From Phycisphaeraceae bacterium (GTDB lineage Bacteria > Planctomycetota > Phycisphaerae > Phycisphaerales > SM1A02): DNA of 64,000 bases. Within the stretch, counting starts at the first letter, position 1; every line of letters starts with the position of its first letter. The notes beneath the pieces are model-generated. The model had not been told where the DNA came from. It did not search any database and saw only the letters and a list, made by a program, of their open reading frames with translations. Positions 9,476-17,795 of the stretch are shown here, piece after piece. The stretch spans positions 1 through 64,000 of the forward strand of contig SHAP01000004.1 in the NCBI GenBank assembly GCA_004213555.1, read 5' to 3'. The position numbers and the translations under genes were made by a program.

Positions 9476-10459
9476 TCAAGTGCTGACGGAATGCTGCGGG
9501 ACGGTCTCCAGTACCGCTTTCACCACTTGGTCGGTATCAACACCCTCTGCTTCAGCTTCAAACCCCCGGTGAAGCCGATGCCGCAGAGCGGGTAAAGCGG
9601 CCGGCACCAAGTCTTCGGAACGGACCACCGTCCGGCCGTCACGCAGAGCCCGCACCTTTCCGGCCAGCAGCAAAGCTTGCGCCGCCCGTGGAGAGGCTCC
9701 AAATCGCAACCAACGCGTTGCTTCGGGGGAGGCCATGTCATGACTCGGATGCGTCGCCAAAACCAACCGCGCAGCGTAGTCGTGCGTCTCGTCGTTGGCT
9801 TCGACCGAACGCACCGCTTGCTGGTGGGCCAACAAGCGACCACCATCAAGAACCGGATTGGGTTCGGGCTGGGACGCTCCGGTGGTCCGTCGCAAAATTT
9901 CGACCAGGTCATCGCGGCCCGTGGTGGGGACGATCAACTTGAACAAGAACCGGTCCAGTTGGGCTTCTGGCAAGGGATATGTCCCTTCCTGCTCAACGGG
10001 GTTTTGGGTGGCCATCACCATGAAGGGCGCGGGCAATTCGTGGGTTACCCCGCCGACCGTGACCGAGCGTTCTTGCATCGCCTCCAACATCGCCGACTGG
10101 GTCTTGGGCGTTGCCCGATTGATTTCATCGGCCAGCAACAACTGCGTAAAGACGGGACCACGCCGAAACACCAAAGAACGCCCCTGCTCGGTTTCTTCCA
10201 CCACGGTGGTGCCGGTGACATCCGCGGGCATCAAGTCGGGTGTGAACTGAATCCGGCGGAAGTCCAAGCCGAGCGCGGCCCCCAAAGTTCGAACCAGGAG
10301 GGTCTTGCCCAACCCAGGAACCCCTTCCAAGAGCACATGTCCACCTGCAAACAAAGCCGTCAAGACGCCTTCTACAACATCATCTTGTCCCACCAGAACT
10401 GAGCCCACCGCCGTTCGGACCGCTTCCCAATCGTTGGCAAAGGATGATGAATCAGACAT
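9476..10459 (-). CDS. MoxR-family AAA+ ATPase
   Basis: MoxR ATPases act as chaperone-like AAA+ proteins, usually beside DUF58/VWA genes. Seen here: Walker A GVPGLGKT, Walker B LLADEINR, sensor-1 MATQNP, the family segment GTYPLPEAQLDRF, and a C-terminal lid with FGASPRAAQALL. The length of 327 residues is typical. I start at the ATG at 10459 because TACGCT lies six bases upstream with no Shine-Dalgarno, the leaderless pattern seen across the window; the longer open frame upstream would cross that element. No DUF58 or VWA partner is adjacent, which is unusual. Confidence 0.9.
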   Translation of the reverse strand: MSDSSSFANDWEAVRTAVGSVLVGQDDVVEGVLTALFAGGHVLLEGVPGLGKTLLVRTLGAALGLDFRRIQFTPDLMPADVTGTTVVEETEQGRSLVFRRGPVFTQLLLADEINRATPKTQSAMLEAMQERSVTVGGVTHELPAPFMVMATQNPVEQEGTYPLPEAQLDRFLFKLIVPTTGRDDLVEILRRTTGASQPEPNPVLDGGRLLAHQQAVRSVEANDETHDYAARLVLATHPSHDMASPEATRWLRFGASPRAAQALLLAGKVRALRDGRTVVRSEDLVPAALPALRHRLHRGFEAEAEGVDTDQVVKAVLETVPQHSVST

Positions 10460-10487
10460 GGCTTGAGCGTAGCCGATTTCAAATGCT

Positions 10488-11342
10488 TTACTGCGGAGAA
10501 AGCCCGTAATCCTCAGACTCGGCCCGATTGGCCCACCGTCGCATGTCGCGCATGGCTTCGGCACCTTGGGTCTCAATATGCCCATCCGCAGAGGCAATCA
10601 CCGCCGAGCCGCCATACCGAAAATCAACGTGGCCGGTGTCTTCGGGGCTGGTTCCCGAAGTGATCTCCTCGGCCCATCTTCCTTCCTGTCCAGCAGCAAA
10701 TTGAGGTGAACGAACTCGGAAGAAACCTTCGTACAGGGTCGACTCGGGAGCAGAAGGATCGGATCCCTTGGCAGAAGCAAAAACCATCAGCTCGCCGGGC
10801 TTGCGAATATCGCCCAACTTTTGCACGTAAAACCGGCCAAAGTTTGAAAGGGCCGCGGGATTGAATCCCAGTTCATTTTGATCGCCCCCCACCCAAGTTG
10901 TATTCAAACCCAAGCTCGGCGAGACAGAGACAACGTACACGTAAGACTCCAACTCTTGCTGTTGCATCGCCTCCAATGCTCGAGAATTGATACCTCGGTA
11001 CAGCGTTCGAAAGTCATAGTCCAAGAACGGAGCCAGACGCCAGGGGTAGCGGGCGGCCGCAATGGTGTTGGAAACTTCCGAGACTTCATCGCCATCTTGG
11101 GTAAAAGCACGCAAACCCAACTTGTAACCAGGCAACACCGACTCTTTGAACTGCACGGCATACGAGTCCCACGCAAGCATCAGTTGGCGGGCCGAAGACA
11201 TTTCATCGGTTCGGTCTGCCGCCAGTCGGGCTTTTTGGACCGCTGGGAGAAGTAACGCGGCCAAAATCGCGATTACTGCAATGACGACAAGCAGTTCCAC
11301 AATGGTAAAGCCGCAGCGATGTGTGTGGAATTTGCTCTTCAT
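10488..11342 (-). CDS. Prepilin-type protein (DUF1559-like pseudopilin)
   Basis: Type IV prepilin signal: cleavage after G11, then F-T-I-V-E with the conserved E5 and the hydrophobic helix [17 protein letters not shown]. The C-terminus has [15 protein letters not shown], matching the planctomycete DUF1559 H-x9-DG region with Tyr for the usual His. At 284 residues it is much larger than a major pseudopilin, as usual for this planctomycete family. It is presumably processed by a prepilin peptidase and held in the inner membrane or a pseudopilus. The promoter has TATACT at 11354-11359 (minus strand) flanked by a perfect inverted repeat. Confidence 0.88.
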   Translation of the reverse strand: MKSKFHTHRCGFTIVELLVVIAVIAILAALLLPAVQKARLAADRTDEMSSARQLMLAWDSYAVQFKESVLPGYKLGLRAFTQDGDEVSEVSNTIAAARYPWRLAPFLDYDFRTLYRGINSRALEAMQQQELESYVYVVSVSPSLGLNTTWVGGDQNELGFNPAALSNFGRFYVQKLGDIRKPGELMVFASAKGSDPSAPESTLYEGFFRVRSPQFAAGQEGRWAEEITSGTSPEDTGHVDFRYGGSAVIASADGHIETQGAEAMRDMRRWANRAESEDYGLSPQ

Positions 11343-11361
11343 AACGGTTCAAAAGTATAGC

Positions 11362-11380
11362 ATTGAGACGTGTTCTCAAT
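11362..11380 (-). promoter_or_regulatory. 19-bp inverted repeat upstream of the prepilin -10: candidate operator
   Basis: ATTGAGA-N5-TCTCAAT is a perfect 7-bp inverted repeat whose edge lies two bases from the -10-like TATACT of the prepilin gene. Its place in the -35/spacer zone suggests a dimeric regulator site. The regulator is unknown. Confidence 0.4.
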
Positions 11381-11429
11381 TGGCAACACCTCCACACTGC
11401 CGTCCCCTGTGGTCGACAAAAGTGTTTGA

Positions 11430-11678
11430 AAGAAACACCATCAATGCAGCCAACAACAACGTGTTTGCGGCGGGGTGTGCGGATCACCATCTTCCAAGGT
11501 TCCCACAGCCTGCGAGGGCGATCTCGACCGTGACGGACAGGTGGCACCGAGTGACGTGTTGAGCATTCCTTCCGAGTGGGGATGCCCCGACCGCAACCGC
11601 AGTGTGGATGGCAACAACGCGACTGGGCTTGAAGATGGGATTGCTGTGCTGGCGGTCTGGGAACCTTGCACAGCATGA
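11430..11678 (+). pseudogene. Orphan remnant of a dockerin-like C-terminal domain
   Basis: After an in-frame stop at 11427 the frame reads through a degraded Phycisphaerae-type dockerin-like pair: CEGDLDRDGQVAPSDVLSIP, then SVDGNNATGLEDGIAVLAVW, ending E-P-C-T-A. Intact copies in this window (genes at 20601 and 21761) have the same D-x-D-G-D-G spacing and W-G-x-C ending. Here several consensus positions are altered and no N-terminal protein is attached. It is most simply the decayed tail of a lost secreted protein. The remaining 11343-11429 holds only the prepilin promoter region. Confidence 0.6.
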
Positions 11679-11697
11679 ATGCCTAAACTCTCCAGCG

Positions 11698-12270
11698 ATG
11701 AAGCTCTACACACGATCGGGCGATGACGGGTCTACCGGGCTCTTTGGCGGAGGACGAGTCTCCAAAGATCACCCACGGGTGACGGCCTATGGCACGGTTG
11801 ACGAAACGAACGCCGTCATTGGCCTGGCGATGAGCGCGATACCCACCGAAGACGAAGGCTTCCTGGGCCGGATGCATTCCATACTGCACCTGTGCCAAAG
11901 TCGCCTGTTCGACATTGGTGCCGATCTGGCCACCCCCGAGGGCACCGCCCACGAGGAAAAAACCGTTCGCCTGCCCGACGCGGCGGTGGCCGAGATGGAG
12001 CAGTTCATCGATGAAGTGGAATCGGGAAATGCCCCCATGACCACCTTTGTGCTTCCCGGAGGCTCCGAACTCGCCGCGCGGCTCCATATGGCCAGAACGG
12101 CGGCTCGGCGGGCCGAAAGAAAGATTGTTGAGTTGGCGCATACCGAAACAGTGAGCTCGAATGTCGTCGCTTGGGTCAACCGCCTTTCTGACCTTCTGTT
12201 TGCCATGGCGAGGCGGGCCAATCGAGAACTGCAGATCGAAGACATCCCCTGGCTTCCGAAGAAGGGCTGA
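11698..12270 (+). CDS. ATP:cob(I)alamin adenosyltransferase (PduO type)
   Basis: Transfers the adenosyl group of ATP to cob(I)alamin to form adenosylcobalamin. The 190-residue protein has the N-terminal ATP-binding motif [19 protein letters not shown], the [15 protein letters not shown] helix, the [12 protein letters not shown] region and [15 protein letters not shown] near the C-terminus. I use ATG 11698; TAAACT ends eight bases upstream. No cobalamin-dependent enzyme or cobalamin synthesis gene is adjacent; gapA follows after 68 bases with its own TACACT -10 element. Confidence 0.93.
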   Translation: MKLYTRSGDDGSTGLFGGGRVSKDHPRVTAYGTVDETNAVIGLAMSAIPTEDEGFLGRMHSILHLCQSRLFDIGADLATPEGTAHEEKTVRLPDAAVAEMEQFIDEVESGNAPMTTFVLPGGSELAARLHMARTAARRAERKIVELAHTETVSSNVVAWVNRLSDLLFAMARRANRELQIEDIPWLPKKG

Positions 12271-12338
12271 GGAAGCCGGGCGACCCCCCGCTACACTGTT
12301 CGCCCAATCTTTTCCCTCATCCGACCCGGAGTCCATCC

Positions 12339-13352
12339 ATGACCACTCGTATTGGTATCAACGGTTTTGGCCGCATTGGCCGTCTTGTTCAACGTCAAGC
12401 CACCCGCCGCGGCGATTTCGAGGTCGCGCTGGTCAACGACTTGGTGCCCTCAGACAACTTGGCGTATTTGCTGAAGTACGACTCCACCCACGGTGTGTTC
12501 GAAGGTGACGTCGAAGCGCATGCCGACGGCTTCTCGGTCAACGGAAAGAAAACCACTTGCATCAGCGAACGTGATCCTGCGAACCTTCCTTGGGGTGACC
12601 ATGGCTGCGACTACGTCATCGAGTCCACCGGGCTCTTCACCACATTCGCTGACGCTTCCAAGCACCACGAAGGCGGCGCCAAGCGGGTCTTGATTTCCGC
12701 GCCCACCAAGAGCCCCGAAGAAGTCCCCACCTTGGTGTACAAAGTCAACCACGAAACGTTCGATGGTGGCAAGCACACCGTGGTCTCCAACGCATCGTGC
12801 ACCACGAACTGCTTGGCCCCCGTCGTCAAAGTAATCATGGATGAGTTTGGTCTTGAAGAAGGCCTCATGACCACCGTGCACGCGGCGACGGCGACCCAAC
12901 CCACCCAAGATGGTCCTTCCAAGAAGGACTGGCGTGGCGGTCGAAACGCGTACACCAACATCATTCCTTCATCGACCGGCGCCGCCAAGGCGGTTGCCCT
13001 GTGCCTGCCCGAAACCAAAGGCAAGTTGACCGGCATGGCCTTTCGCGTCCCAACCGCAGACGTGTCGTGCGTCGACCTGACCTTCCGCACCAGCAAGAGC
13101 ACCACCATGGCCGACATCAACGCCGCCATGAAGGCTGCCGCCGAAGGCGCCATGTCCGGCGCGCTTGGATACACCGAAGACGAAGTGGTCAGCAGCGACT
13201 TCATCGGCGATCCCCGCTCTTCGATCTACGACGCCGGTGCTGGCATCGAACTCAACGGCAACTTCTTCAAGATCGTGTCGTGGTACGACAACGAAATGGG
13301 ATACGCCACCCGCTGCCTTGACATGTTGGCCCACATGCACGCCAACGGTTGA
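12339..13352 (+). CDS. gapA: Glyceraldehyde-3-phosphate dehydrogenase, type I
   Basis: Central glycolytic/gluconeogenic enzyme. [10 protein letters not shown] opens the NAD-binding domain; the catalytic cysteine is C154 in [11 protein letters not shown]; the phosphate-binding SSTGAAKAV and the C-terminal [11 protein letters not shown] are present. 337 residues is normal. A -10-like TACACT at 12292-12297 would give a leader of about 35 bases, and CGGAG precedes the ATG. A strong terminator follows at 13376. Confidence 0.97.
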   Translation: MTTRIGINGFGRIGRLVQRQATRRGDFEVALVNDLVPSDNLAYLLKYDSTHGVFEGDVEAHADGFSVNGKKTTCISERDPANLPWGDHGCDYVIESTGLFTTFADASKHHEGGAKRVLISAPTKSPEEVPTLVYKVNHETFDGGKHTVVSNASCTTNCLAPVVKVIMDEFGLEEGLMTTVHAATATQPTQDGPSKKDWRGGRNAYTNIIPSSTGAAKAVALCLPETKGKLTGMAFRVPTADVSCVDLTFRTSKSTTMADINAAMKAAAEGAMSGALGYTEDEVVSSDFIGDPRSSIYDAGAGIELNGNFFKIVSWYDNEMGYATRCLDMLAHMHANG

Positions 13353-13375
13353 AGCCAAAGCAAACATCAAACAAG

Positions 13376-13406
13376 AGCGGGCCCCATGTGGGGCCCGCTT
13401 TTGTTT
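13376..13406 (+). terminator. Intrinsic terminator after gapA
   Basis: A perfect 10-bp stem (AGCGGGCCCC / GGGGCCCGCT) with a 4-base loop is followed by TTTGTTT. It lies between the convergent gapA and mdh genes and may partly serve mdh from the other strand, where the T tract is weaker. Confidence 0.9.
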
Positions 13407-13435
13407 GATTCGTTGAAAAAATGAGGTCTGAAAAA

Positions 13436-14386
13436 TCAGGCCAGATCCGGGAACGTGGTCTTCACCGTGTCAACCAAGTCTTTGACGTGGCTGATGGATT
13501 CATCCATCAGCTTCTTTTCGTCGGCGTCGAGGTCGATCTCAATGACCTTCTCCATGCCACCGGCGCCCAAGACACATGGCACACCGACGAAGCCTCCGCC
13601 GACGCCATACTGGTCATCGCACCATGCCGCACAGGGCAAGATGCGCTTCTTGTCTTTCACGATGGCTTCGACCATCTGAATGGATCCGCTGGCCGGAGCG
13701 TAGTACGCACTGGTGCCCATCAATTTCACAATTTCACCGCCACCGACCTTGGCCCGTTCCACACAGGCGTTGATGGTCTCTTCGGGCAGCAGCTGGGTCA
13801 CCGGAATGCCGTGCACGCTGGTGTAGCGGGGCAAGGGGACCATGTCGTCGCCGTGGCCACCGAGCAACAGAGCTTGGATGTCTTCGACCGAGCATCCCAG
13901 TTCCATCGCAATAAAGCAGCGAAAGCGGGCCACGTCCAGGCAACCGGCCTGGCCCAAGATGCGGCTGGTTGGGAATCCCGAGGCTTTCCATGCGGTGTAC
14001 ACCATGGCATCGAGGGGATTTGAAACCACAATCATGACGCAGTTGGGGGAGTACTTGGCCACTTGTTCGGCCACCGTGCGCACAATTTGCACGTTGGTGG
14101 CGATCAAGTCATCGCGACTCATTCCCGGCTTGCGCGGCATACCCGCGGTGACCACCACCACGTCGGAGTCGGCGGTATCGGCGTAATCGGCCGTACCAAC
14201 AACATTCGCATCAAAGCGTTCGATTGGAGCGCATTCAAGCAGGTCGAGCATCTTGCCTTTGACCATGCCCTCGGCCTGAGGGATGTCCAACACGGTGATG
14301 TCGCCCAATTCTTTGCTTGCGGCCCACATGGCACAGGACGCGCCAACGTTGCCACCACCAATGATCGAAATTTTGCTTCGAGCCAT
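13436..14386 (-). CDS. mdh: Malate dehydrogenase (LDH-like type)
   Basis: Oxidises malate to oxaloacetate with NAD. The Rossmann motif IIGGGNVGASCAMW, the substrate loop MPRKPGMSRDDL, SNPLDAMVY and the catalytic H178 in LLGGHGDDMV are visible. 316 residues and the MPRKPGMSR loop fit the LDH-like MDH group found in many bacteria, rather than the E. coli type. The start has AAGGAG at normal spacing and a TATAGT -10 candidate. It is divergent from gmk across 65 bases. Confidence 0.95.
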   Translation of the reverse strand: MARSKISIIGGGNVGASCAMWAASKELGDITVLDIPQAEGMVKGKMLDLLECAPIERFDANVVGTADYADTADSDVVVVTAGMPRKPGMSRDDLIATNVQIVRTVAEQVAKYSPNCVMIVVSNPLDAMVYTAWKASGFPTSRILGQAGCLDVARFRCFIAMELGCSVEDIQALLLGGHGDDMVPLPRYTSVHGIPVTQLLPEETINACVERAKVGGGEIVKLMGTSAYYAPASGSIQMVEAIVKDKKRILPCAAWCDDQYGVGGGFVGVPCVLGAGGMEKVIEIDLDADEKKLMDESISHVKDLVDTVKTTFPDLA

Positions 14387-14439
14387 GCTTCGAACTCCTT
14401 GTTTGAAGGAACAACTATACGCCGACGGGCGTGCCTTCG

Positions 14440-14451
14440 TACACTCGGCAC
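14440..14451 (+). promoter_or_regulatory. -10-like TACACT directly upstream of gmk (leaderless arrangement)
   Basis: TACACT at 14440-14445 ends six bases before the gmk ATG at 14452, so a transcript starting at the usual distance would begin at the start codon. No Shine-Dalgarno is present. It is the type example of a pattern repeated across the window. Confidence 0.55.
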
Positions 14452-15024
14452 ATGCCCGATTCAGGACTGCTGCTGGTGCTCTCCGGCCCTTCGGGGGTTG
14501 GAAAGACCTCTTTGGCGCGGCAGGTCTTGGCCCAAGTGGACGGGCTGTTCTCCGTGAGCGTGACCACGAGGCCGCAATCCCCGCAAGAGACCCACGGCGT
14601 GGATTATCACTTCGTTGACGACGAGACGTTTTTGACGATGGTCGACTCCAACGAACTGCTGGAACATGCCGAAGTCTTTGGTCGACATCGTTATGGCACG
14701 CCCCGCGCGCCCGTCGAAGCTGAAATTGCAGCCGGACGGGTGGTCATCCTTGACATCGATGTGCAAGGCGCCCAGCAAATTCGAACCACCTTGCCCCAAG
14801 CCCTCATGCTCTTCATTGAGCCCCCGGATGAAGGCGATCTCGAGGCACGGCTGCGGAATCGAGGACGAGATGAGGAAGATGCCATCGCGCGAAGATTGGC
14901 CGAAGCACGCAAGGAGCGACTTTTCGCGCACGAAAGCGGGATCTACGACGGGTTTGTGGTCAATGCCAATCTTGAAGCGGCCGCTTCAGAAATCTTGCGG
15001 CATATTTACGACCACCGGGGATAA
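14452..15024 (+). CDS. gmk: Guanylate kinase
   Basis: Phosphorylates GMP to GDP. The P-loop GPSGVGKT is at residues 12-19, followed by SVSVTTRPQSPQETHGVDYHFV, the GMP-binding region, and the YGTPRAPVEAEIAAGR and DIDVQGAQQI segments. 190 residues is normal. The ATG at 14452 is preferred over a GTG at 14431 because the TACACT element lies between them. No rpoZ or coaBC neighbour, which often follows gmk, is seen. Confidence 0.96.
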   Translation: MPDSGLLLVLSGPSGVGKTSLARQVLAQVDGLFSVSVTTRPQSPQETHGVDYHFVDDETFLTMVDSNELLEHAEVFGRHRYGTPRAPVEAEIAAGRVVILDIDVQGAQQIRTTLPQALMLFIEPPDEGDLEARLRNRGRDEEDAIARRLAEARKERLFAHESGIYDGFVVNANLEAAASEILRHIYDHRG

Positions 15025-15066
15025 GGTTGAGTCACGTTCCTGCGTTGTCGTCCCAAGGAGTACCTG

Positions 15067-16293
15067 ATGTTTCGACTCATGTTCTGCGTTTTGATTGCTC
15101 TGGTTCTCGCTGCTTGTGACCAAAGCGACCCTGAAGCAACCATCCAAACCACGGCAGCGTCAGCCACGGAAGCCAATCCAAACCAGGCCACCGCGGCGAC
15201 CAAGTCGTCTGCGGAAACTTCTGCCCCCCTGGCCGAACTGGCAAGCCCTGGACAGCTGGTGTTTGAAGAAACCACCGCTGATTTTGGACGATTGACCGAG
15301 AACGAAGAACGCACCCGCCGACTTTCCTTCCGAAACGCTGGTGGCACCACCCTGCGCATCGTTGATCTCAAAGGAACATGTGGGTGCACCATCCCCCAGA
15401 TGCCAAAGCGGGTTTGGGCCCCTGGTGAAGAGGGGGAGTTGACGGTCACCTTCGATCCCAGTGGAGAGGGTGAGCAGCTCAAATATGTCAACATCGTGAC
15501 CGACCAACCCGAGCCCCACAATTTCCTTCGTCTGACCGTGAAGGCCAATGTGGTGGGATTGGTTCGAGCGGTTCCCAAAATCCTCGCCCCCAACGTCGAT
15601 CAAACCAACCAGCGGGCCTCCACGGGATTCATCAAGCTGGGGGACTCTTGGAGCGGGATCTTCAAGGTCTTCACCGCGGCACCGACCCTCAAGATTGTGG
15701 ACGTGACTGCCTCCAATCCCGTGGTCCAACTGGACTGGCGTGAGCTCATTGGAGATGAGCGTCCCGCAGATGCCGACGCTGGCGAAGGCTGCTGGGAAAT
15801 CAGGTGCACGGTGCCTACCGCCGACCAGTGGGGCTCCTTCTTCAGTTGGGTTCGTCCCCGACTTGAAGGTCCCACCGAACCTGGTGGAGAAGTTCTTACC
15901 CATACCGGAGGGTTTCGAATTCAAGCCAAAGTCTGGGGGGCCGTCGAAGCCGTGGATTGGACCATCACCAAGCGTCCGGAGGACACCTTCCGGTTTGGCG
16001 CTCAACCAGGTCAAGGGTTTGTGCGGGAAATGCTGCTGCGCAGTCGAGGCGGCCCTTTTGAATTGCAATCCGCAAGAGTGAACTTCCCCCAAATGCCGGG
16101 CAGCACCGTCATGATTGAGCCTTCACCCGAAGCCATCCCGGGCTGGCTGCTGCGATTGAGTTGCCCTGGTGGTGCGGTCCCCGGGGAATACCAAGGCGAA
16201 GTCATCGTTCGCACCACCCTCGCGCCACCTGAAGACCGTCTGGTTTTGCCGATTGTTGGCCGAGTGCGGTCTCCGGCCGATATTGGGCGCTAA
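15067..16293 (+). CDS. DUF1573-domain lipoprotein
   Basis: 408-residue predicted lipoprotein: hydrophobic leader and lipobox LAAC with the lipidated Cys at residue 17. Residues about 65-165 form a DUF1573 (ASH-like beta-sandwich) domain: FEETTADFGRLTENEE, LSFRNAGGTTLRI, the CGC dipeptide pattern in GTCGCT, and PGEEGELTVTFDPSG. The remainder is beta-rich and may hold two more sandwich repeats. AAGGAG precedes the start. DUF1573 proteins are common in planctomycetes; the role is unknown and a periplasmic scaffold is only a guess. Confidence 0.85.
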   Translation: MFRLMFCVLIALVLAACDQSDPEATIQTTAASATEANPNQATAATKSSAETSAPLAELASPGQLVFEETTADFGRLTENEERTRRLSFRNAGGTTLRIVDLKGTCGCTIPQMPKRVWAPGEEGELTVTFDPSGEGEQLKYVNIVTDQPEPHNFLRLTVKANVVGLVRAVPKILAPNVDQTNQRASTGFIKLGDSWSGIFKVFTAAPTLKIVDVTASNPVVQLDWRELIGDERPADADAGEGCWEIRCTVPTADQWGSFFSWVRPRLEGPTEPGGEVLTHTGGFRIQAKVWGAVEAVDWTITKRPEDTFRFGAQPGQGFVREMLLRSRGGPFELQSARVNFPQMPGSTVMIEPSPEAIPGWLLRLSCPGGAVPGEYQGEVIVRTTLAPPEDRLVLPIVGRVRSPADIGR

Positions 16294-16309
16294 TCCAAAC
16301 CAAGCAACA

Positions 16310-16338
16310 TTGCCCTTGCATCCGGCTCGGGGTATCCT
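16310..16338 (+). promoter_or_regulatory. Promoter of tRNA-Cys
   Basis: TTGCCC at 16310-16315, a 17-base spacer, and TATCCT at 16333-16338 lie 10 bases before the mature tRNA 5' end. Confidence 0.6.
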
Positions 16339-16348
16339 CGTCCTTCCT

Positions 16349-16422
16349 GGCCGTGTACCCAAGTGGCTTAAGGGGACGGATTGCAAATCCGTTATCCGCG
16401 GGTTCGAATCCCGCCGCGGCCT
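16349..16422 (+). tRNA. tRNA-Cys (GCA)
   Basis: 74-base cloverleaf. The 7-bp acceptor GGCCGTG pairs with CGCGGCC (one G-T); the anticodon stem ACGGA/TCCGT encloses loop TTGCAAA with anticodon GCA; the T arm is GCGGG-TTCGAAT-CCCGC. The discriminator is T, the usual base for cysteine tRNA. The terminal CCA is not encoded and must be added. Confidence 0.95.
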
Positions 16423-16424
16423 TT

Positions 16425-16455
16425 CCGCCCCTGTGCTTTGCATAGGGGCGGTTTT
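16425..16455 (+). terminator. Intrinsic terminator of tRNA-Cys
   Basis: CCGCCCCTGTGC and GCATAGGGGCGG form a 12-bp stem with one G-U pair and a TTT loop, followed by TTTT at 16452-16455. It lies immediately after the tRNA. Confidence 0.85.
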
Positions 16456-16490
16456 CATTGGCCCCCACTGCCGTCACGTACACTTTGGTC

Positions 16491-17231
16491 GTGTTGCTCT
16501 TGACCATACTTCTTCATGTGGCCCCCCCACCCTCTGGGGTTCCGGAACAACCGGTTCGCTTCAACGAAGGCGCTCGAGTGCTCTCGTTGAACATACGACT
16601 GGAAAGACATCCTGAAGGAACCCGGCTGGTGCCCGTTTTACCAAGCCCCACCCTCCCCGATTGGTTTCAAGCCGCACCTTGCCAAGCGCTGGAACGATTG
16701 GAAGACGCAGGCCAAAGGCAGCCCAACCAAGAATGGAACATTGCGGCCGAAGTCCTGATGGACCGAGGACGACCCGTCTTGCTCCTGACCCGGGATGCTT
16801 TGCGTTCAGGTCACCAGACATCAGAATTTGGCACCCAAGAACCACCAGAAGAGACCACCCTCGACACCGAAGAAAGTGAAGCGGACGAGATCGCAGCGCG
16901 GCTGCGTGCGGCCGCTGGAACCCTCCTGAGGGCCGGCACCACCACCACCGCCCCGCTCCCGGATGATGTCAGTCGATCGGCACGAGTGGTTGAGCGTCAA
17001 GGTCGCTTGGTGCTGTGCGACAAGGGGTCCCCACGATTCGTTCCCGAAGGCGCGGGACAGGTTGGGGTGGTGCACCCCGTATTGCCCTGCCGAATTCGAA
17101 CCGCGATGTCACGGGTGGTGGCGCGTCAAGGCGAAGGTGTTCGGGTGCGCGTCACCGGACGCATCCACCGTTATCGAGGCATCGACTGGCTTCGCCCCGA
17201 TCGCTTCCAAGTCGTACGCGTAGACCGCTGA
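16491..17231 (+). CDS. Exported protein of unknown function
   Basis: 246 residues from a GTG at 16491. The start is chosen because TACACT (16479-16484) ends six bases upstream, as for gmk; an earlier in-frame TTG at 16458 would place its ribosome site inside the tRNA terminator. The N-terminus (LLLTILLHVAPPPSG) resembles a signal peptide. The body has charged helical and beta segments, an acidic stretch near residue 140 and a conserved-looking PVLPCRIRTAM near the C-terminus. I do not recognise a family. It is convergent with the cyclophilin gene. Confidence 0.7.
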   Translation: MLLLTILLHVAPPPSGVPEQPVRFNEGARVLSLNIRLERHPEGTRLVPVLPSPTLPDWFQAAPCQALERLEDAGQRQPNQEWNIAAEVLMDRGRPVLLLTRDALRSGHQTSEFGTQEPPEETTLDTEESEADEIAARLRAAAGTLLRAGTTTTAPLPDDVSRSARVVERQGRLVLCDKGSPRFVPEGAGQVGVVHPVLPCRIRTAMSRVVARQGEGVRVRVTGRIHRYRGIDWLRPDRFQVVRVDR

Positions 17232-17250
17232 ACTCGCGGGCGGGTGAAGC

Positions 17251-17748
17251 TCAGCCTTCAGAGAGCACGGTGACCGAAATGATGCCCTGACGCTCGCGCG
17301 GCTCATCGCCGGGACCAACATCACAGGTCCCGATTTCGCGGACCGATTCGATACCAGAAGTCACACAACCAAATGCGGTGTACTGACGGTCCAAGTGCTG
17401 GCAGTGGTTTCGCCCGAGGCACACAAAGAACTGGCTTCCGGCACTGTTGGGGTCTTGGCTCCGTGCCATCGAAAGCACACCCTCGTGGTGTTCTTTCTCG
17501 TTGAACTCGGCCTCTACGGTCCAACCTGGCCCACCGGTCCCGGGCATGCCGCTGGCACCTTCACGAGTATTCGGACAGCCGCCCTGAATCACAAAGTCTT
17601 GGATAATGCGGTGAAAGGCCAGCCCGTCGTAGAAACCTTCCTTGGCCAACTTCATGAAATTTTCACAGTGTTTGGGGGCAACATCGTTCCAGAGTTCGAC
17701 TTCGAAGATGCCGGCACTGGTTTCGATTTTGGCGGTGGGATAGGTCAT
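17251..17748 (-). CDS. Cyclophilin-type peptidyl-prolyl isomerase (cytoplasmic)
   Basis: Catalyses cis-trans isomerisation of Xaa-Pro bonds. The 165-residue single-domain cyclophilin shows the active-site strand FHRIIQDFVIQGG, the GVLSMARSQDPNSAGSQFFV core and the RQYTAFGCV motif. ATG 17748 is chosen for the GAGGAG site upstream. No signal peptide is seen. A second, larger cyclophilin gene lies 47 bases upstream on the same strand. Confidence 0.93.
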   Translation of the reverse strand: MTYPTAKIETSAGIFEVELWNDVAPKHCENFMKLAKEGFYDGLAFHRIIQDFVIQGGCPNTREGASGMPGTGGPGWTVEAEFNEKEHHEGVLSMARSQDPNSAGSQFFVCLGRNHCQHLDRQYTAFGCVTSGIESVREIGTCDVGPGDEPRERQGIISVTVLSEG

Positions 17749-17795
17749 GGGAACTCCTCGGGGTTGAATGAGAGGAGGAACTGTAGTCCACCTCT

